NCBI GenBank assembly: GCA_016713365.1
Contig: JADJPG010000038.1
Span: forward strand, 8,932-72,931
Source: Verrucomicrobiota bacterium
GTDB taxonomy: Bacteria; Verrucomicrobiota; Verrucomicrobiia; Limisphaerales; JADJPG01
Direction: 5' to 3'
DNA: 64,000 bases
Shown: piece after piece, positions 54,266-62,741 of the stretch
Position numbering within the stretch: the stretch's first letter is position 1
How the letters are laid out: the number at the start of each line of letters is the position of its first letter
The notes under the pieces: generated by a model
The model's database searches: none
What the model was told of the DNA's origin: nothing
Seen by the model: only the letters and a program-made list of their open reading frames with translations
Program-made: the position numbers and the translations under genes

Positions 54266-55372
54266 CTACCGAGACAGCTTTCTCAAGATTGGCCCAAGCA
54301 CCGCCGCATGTGCATCCGCCTGCCGCATGAAGCCGAGGTCGTTCGGATGCGAGCTGTCCACCGTGCCTTCGCCGTCGTCACCGAGCAGGTTCGCGCCCTT
54401 GAGGTAGTGCAGATCTTTCACGCCGGACTGGCGCAGGCGATCGAAGGCCGCTTTCAGCGCTGCGCGACTGGAGTCGTTGCGTTCCCGCTTGCTGGCGACG
54501 AGGAACGAATCGGCATAACTACGATCTTCGACGAGCACGATCGGCGTCGTGGGATGCGCGGCGCGGAGTTTGCGCACGAAGGGCTCGACGCGTTCGGTGA
54601 CTTCCTTCGCGTCCATGTTCGGCAGGCAATCGAGGACGTAGACGCTCGGATCGAGTTCCGCCAGCAGGTCGGCAACTTCGAGCTCCATCCTGCCGCTGCC
54701 AGAAAAGCCGAGATTGATGTGCGGGAACTGGAAGCGTCGCCCCAGGATCGCGCTGTGGACCATGCCGGGACGTGACGCGCACGCGCCGTGCAAAATGGAC
54801 GTGCCGTAGAAGAGGATCGGCTTCCGCGGCGTGTCGCCCCACAGGCTGGCCTTTTGCAGCGTCGCGCCGGATGGAACGCCGACCTCGACGAAGTGCGTGC
54901 CGTTGTAGAGTGGCAGGTAGAGCAGATACTCGCGGCGACCGGGCGGCAGATTGCTGACCAACGCCGCGTTGTTCGTCTGCTTGTCCGGCTTGCCCACCGC
55001 CAGCCAGCGCCAGTCGCCCTTCTCCATCTTCACGTAGAGATCGAGTCCGCTCACACCCGTCGCCGCCATGTGCGGCATGGCGAGATTGGGCGAGGTCACG
55101 GCCCAGCGCGCGTGGATGTTCGTGGCGTCGGTGATGAAACGCACGTGCATCCCGGCGGAATGGCGGCTCAAGCTCCACACCGCGTCGCGCACCTTGCCTT
55201 CCGCGCGGGCAGGCAATCGATCGAACGGCGCTTTCGTGTCGCGCCAGCCCTGGCCTTCCAAACCGAGCTGCCGAATGTCCGTCCATTCAATGGCAGCAGC
55301 GTGAGAAGAACGTTGGCCGAAGAGAAAGGCGCAGAGGAGAACCATTGCGAAACGGAGCAGTTGGCAGTTCAT
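54266..55372 (-). CDS. SGNH/GDSL-type esterase with N-terminal beta domain
   Basis: A 368-aa exported protein (signal MVLLCAFLFGQRSSHAAA). Residues 30-185 form a beta-sandwich (GMHVRFITDATNIHARW, LDLYVKMEKGDWRW), and residues 186-365 an SGNH hydrolase: FYGTSILHGACASRPG (nucleophile Ser and oxyanion region), INLGFSGSGRMELE, and the Asp-His pair in VDSSHPNDLGFMRQ. This two-part layout is known in carbohydrate esterases acting on plant or microbial polysaccharides. It would remove acyl groups in the periplasm. It ends 82 bases upstream of the ECF sigma gene on the same strand. Confidence 0.85.
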   Translation of the reverse strand: MNCQLLRFAMVLLCAFLFGQRSSHAAAIEWTDIRQLGLEGQGWRDTKAPFDRLPARAEGKVRDAVWSLSRHSAGMHVRFITDATNIHARWAVTSPNLAMPHMAATGVSGLDLYVKMEKGDWRWLAVGKPDKQTNNAALVSNLPPGRREYLLYLPLYNGTHFVEVGVPSGATLQKASLWGDTPRKPILFYGTSILHGACASRPGMVHSAILGRRFQFPHINLGFSGSGRMELEVADLLAELDPSVYVLDCLPNMDAKEVTERVEPFVRKLRAAHPTTPIVLVEDRSYADSFLVASKRERNDSSRAALKAAFDRLRQSGVKDLHYLKGANLLGDDGEGTVDSSHPNDLGFMRQADAHAAVLGPILRKLSR

Positions 55373-55534
55373 GAATCGAAGCTACCGGGGTGCAAGGGAC
55401 GGCTCAATCCTTTGCTCATGCCCACGCTGCGACTGCGCGACCGCGCATTGGGCCTTGACGGAACCGCCGCGGGAAATCCAGTTTCACCCATATTTTCCTG
55501 CTAAAGTCGAAACGCCAAAACCCGAGTCAATAAC

Positions 55535-56893
55535 ATGACGCCGCAATCACGACGCAGCTTCCTGAAGACCACGGCCGCCGCCAGCCTCGCCTTCAACGCC
55601 ATTCCCCTCATCGGTGCCGACGCACCCGTTCGTCAGCAACGCACCGCGCTCGTCGGCTGCGGTTGGTGGGGCAACAACATTCTCGGCGAGGCGATGGCTT
55701 CCGGCGAATGCAAGATCACTGCGTTGTGCGATGTCGATCAGCGTTTGCTCGACGCCACAGCGGATCGCGTGACGAAGGAATCAACAAACACGCCGCGGAA
55801 GTACAAAGACTATCGCGAGATGTTGAAGGAGGAGTATCCGGACATCGTGATCGTCGCCACGCCCGATCACTGGCATCCGCTCATCACCATCGATGCGCTC
55901 AAGCACGGCGCGCACGTCTACGTCGAGAAACCCATCAGTCACACCATCAACGAAGGTCGCGCGATGGTGAATGCGGCACGGAGATACCTCAAAGTGGTGC
56001 AGGTCGGCACCCATCGACGCGTTTCGCCCCACAACATCTCGGCGCGAAATTTCATCCGCGACGGCAAGCTCGGAAAGCTCGGCATGGTCCGTGCGTTCGT
56101 CCATTACGGCGGCGGACCGGAAACGCCGCGCAAGAACATCGAGCCGCCGAAGGAACTGGATTGGGACATGTGGTGCGGACCCGCGCCGTTGCGACCTTTC
56201 AATGGCGCGCTCGACTTCGCGAATCCCTGGAGCGGTTCCATCCATCCACGCGGCTTTCGCCAGTATCTGGACTACGCGAACGGCACGCTCGGCGATTGGG
56301 GCATTCACTGGATGGACCAGATCCTCTGGATCACCGGCGAGAAATGGCCGCGCAAGATTTCGTCCACCGGCGGCCGCGCCATCAAAGGCCCCGCGATCCT
56401 CACCGACAGCGAGCAGACGAGCGACGCGCCGGATCATCAGGTGGCGACGTTCGAGTTCGAGAAGTTCACGGCGACGTGGGAACACCGGCAGTTCGCCGCG
56501 AACAACGCCGAGAAGGGCGAGAGCGTGGGCTGCTACTTCTACGGCGAGAAGGGCACGCTGCACATCGGCTGGCTGGGTGGCTGGACGTTTTATCCGGTGG
56601 ACCCGAAGGAGCCGGCGATTCGCGAAGCGCCGCAGTTGAACAAGCCGGATGATCAGAACATCAAGGAGCTCTGGGCGGACTTCATGAAGGCGATCAAGAC
56701 CGGCAGCACTCCGGTGAGTGACATTGGCGAAATCCAGCGCTCCACGAACATGAGCCTGCTCGGCATGCTCGCGCTCAAGACCGGTCGCACGATTCACTGG
56801 GACGGCGAGAACGAACAGTGCATCGGCGATGCCGATGCGAACAAGCTGCTCTACCGGAAGTATCGCCGCGGGTGGGAGTATCCGAAGATTTGA
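55535..56893 (+). CDS. Gfo/Idh/MocA-family oxidoreductase, Tat-exported
   Basis: A 452-aa protein with a Tat signal (QSRRSFLKTTAAASLAFNAI). The NAD(P)-binding domain has ALVGCGWWGNNI and IVIVATPDHWHPLITIDALKHGAHVYVEKPIS (two blocks), the EKP motif of the family. The C-terminal domain has LDYANGTLGDWGIHWMDQILW and YFYGEKGTLHIGWLG. Exported members are abundant in Verrucomicrobiota and are thought to act on sugars, using a co-exported cofactor. Substrate unknown. Divergent from the SGNH esterase, sharing a 160-bp promoter region. Confidence 0.9.
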   Translation: MTPQSRRSFLKTTAAASLAFNAIPLIGADAPVRQQRTALVGCGWWGNNILGEAMASGECKITALCDVDQRLLDATADRVTKESTNTPRKYKDYREMLKEEYPDIVIVATPDHWHPLITIDALKHGAHVYVEKPISHTINEGRAMVNAARRYLKVVQVGTHRRVSPHNISARNFIRDGKLGKLGMVRAFVHYGGGPETPRKNIEPPKELDWDMWCGPAPLRPFNGALDFANPWSGSIHPRGFRQYLDYANGTLGDWGIHWMDQILWITGEKWPRKISSTGGRAIKGPAILTDSEQTSDAPDHQVATFEFEKFTATWEHRQFAANNAEKGESVGCYFYGEKGTLHIGWLGGWTFYPVDPKEPAIREAPQLNKPDDQNIKELWADFMKAIKTGSTPVSDIGEIQRSTNMSLLGMLALKTGRTIHWDGENEQCIGDADANKLLYRKYRRGWEYPKI

Positions 56894-56932
56894 GAAAACA
56901 GTAATGGCTACGCACGTGAAAGGGACAAGTCG

Positions 56933-57175
56933 ATGCGTTGGAAATCTATTGCTGCAAACTTACTGGGGTTACTGTCGATTCTCGCTTTCATTACCTTGAT
57001 AGGAGGATTTGTCTTCGCAGTTCCTGGACTCGTGTTGGGCTATTCTGCGCGAAGACAAACGACCGATCCCAGAATACTTGGCGAAATACGGACAGGTCTT
57101 GGTTTATGCTGGCTGGGCTTTGTGATCGCTACCCACGGGCTCGTGTGGCTGATCTTCTTTGCTGATTGGAAGTAG
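56933..57175 (+). CDS. Small two-helix membrane protein (DUF4190-like)
   Basis: An 80-aa protein with two hydrophobic segments (LLGLLSILAFITLIGGFVF; GLCWLGFVIATHGLVWLIFF) joined by a loop PGLVLGYSARRQTTDPRILGEIRTG (two blocks). The pattern of a Gly-rich loop with a short basic stretch resembles DUF4190 proteins. It lies 39 bases after the oxidoreductase gene. A lower GC content than its neighbours is visible in the base text. Function unknown. Confidence 0.65.
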   Translation: MRWKSIAANLLGLLSILAFITLIGGFVFAVPGLVLGYSARRQTTDPRILGEIRTGLGLCWLGFVIATHGLVWLIFFADWK

Positions 57176-57276
57176 GCCTTACCAGAGGGCCGATCTCTGC
57201 TCATGCTTTGAGAGGTGTGCTTCCCGAGTTTTGGTTCTTGGATTCCTCCGCAGCTTTCCTCTAATTCTCGGCGCGC

Positions 57277-58323
57277 ATGAACACCGCCGCTCCACGCCGA
57301 CATTTCGCCAGTGATAACTACGCCGGAATCTGCCCGGAAGCCTGGGCCGCCCTCGCGGAAGCCAATCAGGGTCACGCCCCCGGTTACGGTGATGACGCGT
57401 GGACGCAAAAGGCGACGGACATGATCCGCGACGTGTTCGAGACACACTGCGAGGTGTACTTCGTCTTCAACGGCACGGCAGCGAATTCCCTCGCGCTGTC
57501 CTCCATGTGCCACAGCTACCACAGCATCCTGTGTCACGAGAACGCGCACATCGAGGCGGACGAATGCGGTGCGCCGGAGTTTTTCTCGAACGGCACCAAG
57601 GTGCTGCTCATGCCCGGTGCGAACGGCAAGGTGGAGCCCGCGAGCATCGAACGCATGGTGAAGAAGCGGACAGATATTCATTACCCGAAGCCGCGCGCGG
57701 TCAGCCTCACGCAATCAACCGAGCTCGGCACCGTCTATACGCCGGACGAGTTGAAGGCGATCTGGGCGAAGTCGAAATCGCTCGGGCTGAAGATTCACAT
57801 GGACGGTGCGCGGTTTGCGAACGCGGTGGCGTCGCTCGGCGTGAGCCCGAAGGAGATCACATGGCAGGCGGGCGTAGATGTGTTGTGCTTTGGCGGAACG
57901 AAGAACGGCATTCACGTGGGCGAGGCGGTGGTGTTCTTCAACAGCGAGCTGGCGAAGGAGTTTGATTATCGCTGCAAGCAGGGCGGTCAGCTGGCGAGCA
58001 AGATGCGGTTCATCTCCGCGCCGTGGGTCGGGATGCTGAAGGACGGCGTTTGGCTGCGCTACGCCGGGCACGCGAACAAGATGGCGGAGTATCTGGAGTC
58101 GAAGCTGAAGCCGTTCCCGCAGGTGAAGTTCCTCTTCCCGCGCCAGGCGAACGCCGTCTTCGTCGAGCTGCCGCGGCCTATCATCGACGGTCTGCATGGC
58201 AAGGGCTGGAAGTTCTACACGTTCATTGGTCAGGGCGGTTGCCGTCTCATGTGCGCGTGGGACACGAAGCCGGAGGACGTGGATCAGTTCGTGGCGGATT
58301 TGCAGGCGCTGATGGGGAAGTAG
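57277..58323 (+). CDS. Low-specificity L-threonine aldolase
   Basis: A 348-aa fold-type I PLP enzyme cleaving L-threonine (and allo-threonine) to glycine and acetaldehyde. Blocks are ASDNYAGICPEAWAAL, FVFNGTAANSLALSSM, HENAHIEADECGAPEFF, ISLTQ-type VSLTQSTELGTVYTPDEL, IHMDGARFANAVASLG, and the PLP Lys in CFGGTKNGIHVGEAV. The length is typical. The start is ATG 57277 at the expected N-terminus. It has no operon partner. The locus at 40325 encodes the D-isomer counterpart of a different fold. Confidence 0.93.
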   Translation: MNTAAPRRHFASDNYAGICPEAWAALAEANQGHAPGYGDDAWTQKATDMIRDVFETHCEVYFVFNGTAANSLALSSMCHSYHSILCHENAHIEADECGAPEFFSNGTKVLLMPGANGKVEPASIERMVKKRTDIHYPKPRAVSLTQSTELGTVYTPDELKAIWAKSKSLGLKIHMDGARFANAVASLGVSPKEITWQAGVDVLCFGGTKNGIHVGEAVVFFNSELAKEFDYRCKQGGQLASKMRFISAPWVGMLKDGVWLRYAGHANKMAEYLESKLKPFPQVKFLFPRQANAVFVELPRPIIDGLHGKGWKFYTFIGQGGCRLMCAWDTKPEDVDQFVADLQALMGK

Positions 58324-58535
58324 TTGGTCTCCCATCTGCGCAGAGCACGGACGTGCGACTCCCGAGGGCGTGGCGCTCCGCGCGCGCCGCATTCACGACA
58401 GGCTTACAACGGTGTGAACCACAGCGGATCACTATTCTCTTTCCCACCCCGGCGCGCACGGAGTGTCGCGCCCTACCATCGAATCCTCACGGGGCGGCTC
58501 TTGCGACATCGGTATCCGTGCGATAACCTCGGCGC

Positions 58536-59989
58536 ATGAGAGCATTGCTGGCGTTGCTGGCCGTCCTGATTCCCGCGTTGATTCCTTCAACAGCGGTCGC
58601 GGCGGAGGCGTCCACCAACGTCGCGAAGAAGGTCTACATCCTCCCCATCCGCGATGACATCATGCCGCCGCTCGTTTATCTCGTGCGCCGCGGAGTGAAG
58701 GAGGCGATGGAAGCGAAAGCGGACTTGCTCGTGCTCGACATGGAGACAAACGGAGGCCGCGTGGACACGACGCGGGAGATCATCAGCATCCTGAACGAGT
58801 TCAAGGGCGACACGGTGACGTTCGTGAACAAGGACGCGTTTTCCGCCGGTGCCTTCATCGCGGTGGCGACGAAAAGGATTTATATGGCGCCGGAGAGTGT
58901 CATCGGCGCGGCTGCACCGATCATCATGTCCCCGGGCGGCGATGGCGTGGAGAAGATGCCGGACACTTACGAGAAGAAGATGACTTCCGCCGTGAAGGCG
59001 ATGGTGCGCACGACGGCCGAGAAGAACGGCCACAACATCGCGGTCGTCGAGGCGATGATCGACAAGACGCGCGGTCTGGTGCTGACGAATGTCACCGCAG
59101 AGGCCACCAATGCCGTCGTCATCGCGAAGGAAGGCGACATTCTCACGCTCACCAACACCGAAGCGGAAAAGGAGTATGGGAATCCGCCCAAGCGCCTGCT
59201 TTCCTCCGGGACGGTGAAGGATCTCGATACACTCATCGCGCAGCTTGGCTACGCAGGCGCGACGACGCATCGCGTGGATCCGACCGGCATGGAGAAGATT
59301 GGTTCGTGGTTGAACGTGATCAGTCCGCTGCTGCTCATCATTGGCATCGCGGGAATCTACATCGAGTTCAAGACCCCGGGCTTCGGTCTGCCCGGCATCG
59401 TCGGCATCACCGCGTTTGCGCTCTACTTCCTCGGCGGTTACGTGGCGGGTTTGTCCGGCGCGGAATGGGTGGTGGTGTTCGTCCTTGGCCTCGCGTTGAT
59501 CATCGTGGAGCTGTTCGTCTATCCGGGCACGATCATCATCGGGATGCTCGGCGCGACGCTGATGCTGGCGGCATTGATCATGGCGATGGTGGATTTGTAT
59601 CCAGCCACCACCCGGGCGTTCTGCCGGCGATGCCGAGCTTCGACAAATTCGAACTGCCGCTGCAAAACATCGGCATCGCAACGCTGGGCGGCGGACTGGC
59701 GATTTGGATCGCGAGCCTGCTACTGCCGAAGACGCCGATGTATCGCGCGATGGTCTCGCACTCCGCAACCGGCATGCAGACCGAAGCGTTGCTCGAGGCG
59801 AAGCAGAAATCTCTTCAGGGACAAGTCGGCGTCACCACCTCCGCCCTTCGTCCCGGCGGCAAGGCGCAGTTCGGCGACGCGATTATCGACGTCATTTCAC
59901 AGGGCGAGATGTTGCCGAAAGGCACGCGGGTGCGGGTCATCGGCAGCAGCGGAACGGAGGCGATTGTGACTGCGGTGAAGGAAGATTAA
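58536..59989 (+). CDS. NfeD-family membrane serine protease, frameshifted
   Basis: About 484 aa, long-form NfeD. A signal peptide (LLALLAVLIPALIPSTAVAA) precedes a ClpP-class domain: LVLDMETNGGRVDTTREI, the catalytic Ser in VNKDAFSAGAFIAVA, AAAPIIMSPGG. A four-helix membrane part follows (WLNVISPLLLIIGIAGIYIEF, ALYFLGGYVAGL, WVVVFVLGLALIIVEL, IIIGMLGATLMLAALIM). One base is lost near 59606 after VDLYPAT; the other frame gives HPGVLPAMPSFDKFELPLQN, a helix and the C-terminal OB domain ending VTAVKED. NfeD normally works with a stomatin-like SPFH protein, which is not in this window. Confidence 0.82.
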
Positions 59990-59993
59990 GAAA

Positions 59994-61556
59994 ATGAGGA
60001 AGCTCCTGGCATTCGTGCTCTACGCTGCCTACGCGGCCGGCATGGTGGCGGCGCCAAAACTTCCACCTGCGCACGAGTTCTTCACGGATGGTCGCGTCCG
60101 AGCCTTCAAGATTACCGTCGAGCAACCAGGGCTTTCCGTGCTGGAGAAGAATGATCGCAGTTACGTGAAGGCGACCATCACGGAGGGCACAAACGTCTAC
60201 AAGGACGTGGGCATTCATCTGAAAGGCATGGGTAGCTTCCGGCCCTTCAACGAAAAGCCGAGCTTCGCCGTGAAGTTCGACAAGTATGTCGACAAACAGG
60301 AGTTCCACGGGCTGAGCAAACTCATGCTCAACAATTCCAGCCAGGACGGAACGTATCTCGCAGAACTGATCGCGACGCAGATGTTCCGCGATGCCGGCCA
60401 GCCCGCCGCCCGCGTCACGCACGCGTTCGTGGAAGTGAACGGGCGAGCGCTCGGTCTCTACGTCGCCATCGAGGCGATGAACAAGGATTTTCTCAAGCAA
60501 TACTTCCGCAACACGAAGGGCAATCTCTACGAGGCATACTTGCAGGACATCGGCGAACGTCTCGATCAGGATGGCGGAACGGACATGACGCAATCCGATC
60601 TCACCAACCTCGTCGCCGTCGCCAAGATTAAGAAGCTGTCGGAGCGCTGGGACGCGTTGCAACGCGTGCTCGAAGTCGACAAATACATCTCCCACCTTGC
60701 GCTCGAACTTTTCGCGTCGCACACGGACGGCTACGCCCGGAACCGGAACAACTACCGGCTCTACCACGACCCGAGCACCGGCAAGTTCAACTTCCTCGTT
60801 CACGGCCTCGACTGGGCCTATGCCGACACCGGCGTGCCGATCGATCCCCCTCGCAGCAGCATCATCACGCGGGCTGTGATTCAAACCCCGCAAGGCCGCC
60901 AGCTCTATCGCGAGCGCGTTCGTCAGCTCTACACGAATACTTTTCGCGTCGACGTGATGACCAATCGCGTGAACACAACCATCGCGAACCTGAAGCGCGC
61001 AGCGCGCACTGAGAATGAAGCGCGCGAGTTTGAGAACTACGGCAACGAAATGCGCAATCGTATCGTCGCGCGCCACCGCAACATTGCAGAACAACTGGCG
61101 AAGCCGGAACCACAGCCACTCGCGTTCGACTCGAACGGCACAGCTCAGCTCTCCGGCTGGAAACAGAAGGAGGCCGGCGACCGCTGGACACAGGACGAAG
61201 CGAAGCTCGATGGGCGTTCCACGTTTCACATTCGCGCGGTGAAGGGCGACACCATCGCTTCCTGGCGCACGAGCGTGTTGCTGGATGAAGGCATTTACCA
61301 ACTGCATGCCATGGCTCGCGTCGCTGGCGTAACGGCGCTGACGAATGACGTGAAGCTCGCGAACGGCGCCGGGCTTCGCATTTCCGGAGGCAAGCGGACG
61401 CAGCAGTTGCTGGGCAACTCCGACTGGACGCCGCTGGAGTACGAATTCGAAGTCGAAGCGGGCGGCGAAGAAAAGGAACTGGTGTGCGAACTGCGCGCGC
61501 GTGAAGGCGAAGTGTGGTTCGATGCTGCAGCGCTGAAACTCATCCGGCGGAAATAA
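59994..61556 (+). CDS. CotH kinase-family protein with C-terminal beta domain
   Basis: A 520-aa exported protein (signal MRKLLAFVLYAAYAAGMVAA). The CotH-type domain (residues 30-350) has VGIHLKGMGSFRPFNEKPSFAVKFDKYVD (two blocks), GLSKLMLNNSSQDGTYL, LGLYVAIEAMNKDFL, ELFASHTDGYARNRNNYRLY and FLVHGLDWAYADTG. A C-terminal carbohydrate-binding-like beta domain (residues 375-515) is absent from the paralogue at 26708. The start is 4 bases after the NfeD stop, so the two are probably co-transcribed. It may phosphorylate extracytoplasmic proteins; this rests on the Bacillus CotH precedent. Confidence 0.86.
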   Translation: MRKLLAFVLYAAYAAGMVAAPKLPPAHEFFTDGRVRAFKITVEQPGLSVLEKNDRSYVKATITEGTNVYKDVGIHLKGMGSFRPFNEKPSFAVKFDKYVDKQEFHGLSKLMLNNSSQDGTYLAELIATQMFRDAGQPAARVTHAFVEVNGRALGLYVAIEAMNKDFLKQYFRNTKGNLYEAYLQDIGERLDQDGGTDMTQSDLTNLVAVAKIKKLSERWDALQRVLEVDKYISHLALELFASHTDGYARNRNNYRLYHDPSTGKFNFLVHGLDWAYADTGVPIDPPRSSIITRAVIQTPQGRQLYRERVRQLYTNTFRVDVMTNRVNTTIANLKRAARTENEAREFENYGNEMRNRIVARHRNIAEQLAKPEPQPLAFDSNGTAQLSGWKQKEAGDRWTQDEAKLDGRSTFHIRAVKGDTIASWRTSVLLDEGIYQLHAMARVAGVTALTNDVKLANGAGLRISGGKRTQQLLGNSDWTPLEYEFEVEAGGEEKELVCELRAREGEVWFDAAALKLIRRK

Positions 61557-61880
61557 CGCGACGTTCCGCCGCGATTCATTTCCCTTCTTCCATGCACGCA
61601 TCCGCATATCACGATTCAAGATTAGCGCTTCTCAAAAGTATCAGTTGCAATCGTAATGCACTCCGTGTATCTCTTTCCGCGAAGTAAATGAAAACCTGCA
61701 AACACATAACGACACAGATGCCGGCAACGGTCGCGAGGGCGACACGTCATGACTGGCTGAGTGTCGGCGTCGCCTACCAAGGCGGCTCGCTATTTGGCTC
61801 CTGTGGGATTGAACCCATGACCAATGCGCGTGAGCCGGAGGTGAGCAGGTTGTAGAAGAACCAGATTTTGAGTTTCTCCA
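61557..61880. other. 324-bp stretch without a supported gene
   Basis: No protein-like frame with good codon use or RNA fold was recognised. An open frame on the minus strand crosses it but is a shadow with atypical composition. The 3' end leads into the terminator at 61881, so an unrecognised small transcript on the plus strand is possible. Confidence 0.4.
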
Positions 61881-61913
61881 AACCCTGCTTACCGCGAGTA
61901 AGCAGGGTTTTTT
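61881..61913 (+). terminator. Rho-independent terminator
   Basis: A perfect 12-bp stem (AACCCTGCTTAC, 61881-61892, with 61898-61909, loop CGCGA) is followed by TTTT (61910-61913) and TTTCCC. It faces plus-strand transcripts, so it could end the NfeD-CotH transcript or a short RNA from the preceding stretch. Confidence 0.8.
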
Positions 61914-62000
61914 GTTTCCCGGAAAACAGCCAACGAAAGGCAAGACGACAGACAGTTGATAACGGAAATCACAGAGCCGGGCTTAAGACAGGCCGGGCGT

Positions 62001-62206
62001 GGCTGGCGAGTGCGCCAGCCGGATTTTCCCAAACTTTACAGTTTAAGGGCTTCGGAGGAGGTGTGCCTCAAAACACCGAAACAGCCGCCGTGAAACCGCG
62101 GGTTGGGGTCGAAAGATCACCAAGAGGTGTTTGTTCTTTTTTGAAATGGCACGGGCCGGGAGGTCCTTGCGGACGGCAATCAGCCGACGCGACTCCCGGC
62201 CCTTTT
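62001..62206 (+). ncRNA. Candidate structured non-coding RNA with intrinsic terminator
   Basis: Four hairpins stand in series. They are GGCTGGCG/CGCCAGCC with loop AGTG (62001-62020), AAACT/AGTTT with loop TTAC (62031-62044), AAACACC/GGTGTTT (62071-62132), and a 10-bp stem GGGCCGGGAG/CTCCCGGCCC (62153-62202) followed by TTTT. The third encloses a smaller stem TTGG-GGTC-GAAA-GATC-A-CCAA with a GAAA tetraloop and one bulged A. The last stem encloses two small hairpins (GTCC-TTGC-GGAC; CGGC-AATCA-GCCG). No known family (RNase P, tmRNA, SRP, 6S, common riboswitches) could be matched by its consensus. The 5' end is not defined. Confidence 0.4.
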
Positions 62207-62216
62207 AATTTCCAAA

Positions 62217-62297
62217 GTTGAGAGAACTTTGAGTTGAGAGTTGAGCGTCGAGACAATCTCCGCCCCTCAACTCAAAACCTCTCTCAACTCTCAACCC
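62217..62297. repeat. GTTGAGAG-type palindrome, copy 1
   Basis: An imperfect inverted repeat with outer GTTGAGAG/CTCTCAAC (62217-62224, 62281-62288) and inner GAGTTGAG/CTCAACTC (62231-62238, 62266-62273). The same outer and inner words recur in the same order at 62911-62987. It is preceded by AATTTCCAAAG, as is the second copy. It separates the candidate ncRNA from the first tRNA. Confidence 0.7.
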
Positions 62298-62305
62298 ATC
62301 TTGAT

Positions 62306-62379
62306 ACGCCGCGCGCCAGCTCGCGCAGCCGAGTCTCCAAAACTCAGCGGGCTTGGGGCAGCACCAAGGCGGCGTGCCA
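62306..62379 (+). tRNA. tRNA-Trp (CCA anticodon), non-canonical elbow
   Basis: Acceptor ACGCCGC/GCGGCGT is perfect, discriminator G73 and CCA are encoded. The anticodon loop CTCCAAA (62335-62341) gives CCA. T-stem CTTGG/CCAAG closes a loop GGCAGCA, with G55-C56 instead of T55-C56. The D-arm is unusual (possible GCGC-CAGCTC-GCGC). A1-T72 and G73 are the expected Trp features. Confidence 0.75.
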
Positions 62380-62393
62380 GTTTCATTTCAAGT

Positions 62394-62469
62394 GGGGCCG
62401 TGGCTGAAAAGTGAAGCGCCTGCCTTGCAAGCAGTGCCAAGCGGGAGCGTTACCCGCCGGACTCCACCA
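62394..62469 (+). tRNA. tRNA-Ala (TGC anticodon), non-canonical elbow
   Basis: Acceptor GGGGCCG pairs with CGGACTCC leaving one bulged A (62461). The third pair is G396-T463, the G3-U70 wobble that identifies alanine tRNAs; A73 and CCA are encoded. D-arm GCT-GAAAAGTGA-AGC (3 bp), anticodon loop CTTGCAA, T-stem GCGGG/CCCGC with loop AGCGTTA (G55-C56). (The wobble coordinates are 62396 and 62463.). Confidence 0.72.
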
Positions 62470-62477
62470 ATTTCAAA

Positions 62478-62555
62478 CGCGGGGAACTCGACCAAAGCAC
62501 AGAGCGGAGCCTCATAAACTCCGAGAGGCGGGTGCAACTCCCGCCCCCGCTACCA
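62478..62555 (+). tRNA. tRNA-Met (CAT anticodon), initiator-like, non-canonical elbow
   Basis: Acceptor CGCGGGG/CCCCGCT has six pairs and a C1-T72 mismatch, A73 and encoded CCA. The 5' strand is the same as in E. coli initiator tRNA, where position 1-72 is also unpaired. The D-arm has a 3-bp stem (CTC/GAG) and a 12-nt loop. The anticodon loop is CTCATAA, and the T-loop TGCAACT has G55-C56. The three G-C pairs of the initiator anticodon stem are absent. Confidence 0.72.
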
Positions 62556-62560
62556 ATCTC

Positions 62561-62648
62561 GGGAGGTGTTCCGGTTGCCTGACTGTAAATCAGGTGTCGC
62601 AAAACAAACCGGAAGCGACGACTGGAGCATTACCAGCGCCTCCCACCA
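62561..62648 (+). tRNA. tRNA-Tyr (GTA anticodon), long variable arm, no D-arm
   Basis: Acceptor GGGAGGT/GCCTCCC, A73 and CCA encoded; anticodon stem CCTGA/TCAGG with loop CTGTAAA; T-loop AGCATTA (G55-C56). Only 10 nt separate the acceptor from the anticodon stem, so no D-arm can form. A long variable arm GTCGC/GCGAC has a 14-nt loop whose AACCGGAA is complementary to TTCCGGTT (62569-62576) in the D position. Confidence 0.7.
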
Positions 62649-62656
62649 TTTCCATC

Positions 62657-62731
62657 GCTCTCGTAGCTGAATAGAAAAGCATCCCGTTGTCCGCGGGAAG
62701 AGTGCGGGTGCAAGTCCCGCCGGGAGCGCCA
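62657..62731 (+). tRNA. tRNA-Asp (GTC anticodon), non-canonical elbow
   Basis: Acceptor GCTCTCG/CGGGAGC is fully paired (one G-T), with discriminator G73 (expected for Asp) and CCA encoded. D-arm GCT-GAATAGAAA-AGC, anticodon stem TCCCG/CGGGA with loop TTGTCCG, T-arm GCGGG-TGCAAGT-CCCGC. All stems pair; G18-G19 and T55 are absent. This is the best-formed member of the array. Confidence 0.8.
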
Positions 62732-62741
62732 GAATCTCACC

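Noticed and set aside
59937..61619. Minus-strand open frame of 560 codons opposite the second CotH gene
   Set aside because: The plus strand has a clear CotH domain with signal peptide; the minus frame has shadow-like composition.
61795..61822. Possible 3' half of a tRNA on the minus strand (GGGTTCAATCCC and AGGAGCCA)
   Set aside because: The T-loop would have only six bases and no 5' acceptor strand exists within 100 bp; it is not a gene and is too weak to call an attachment site.
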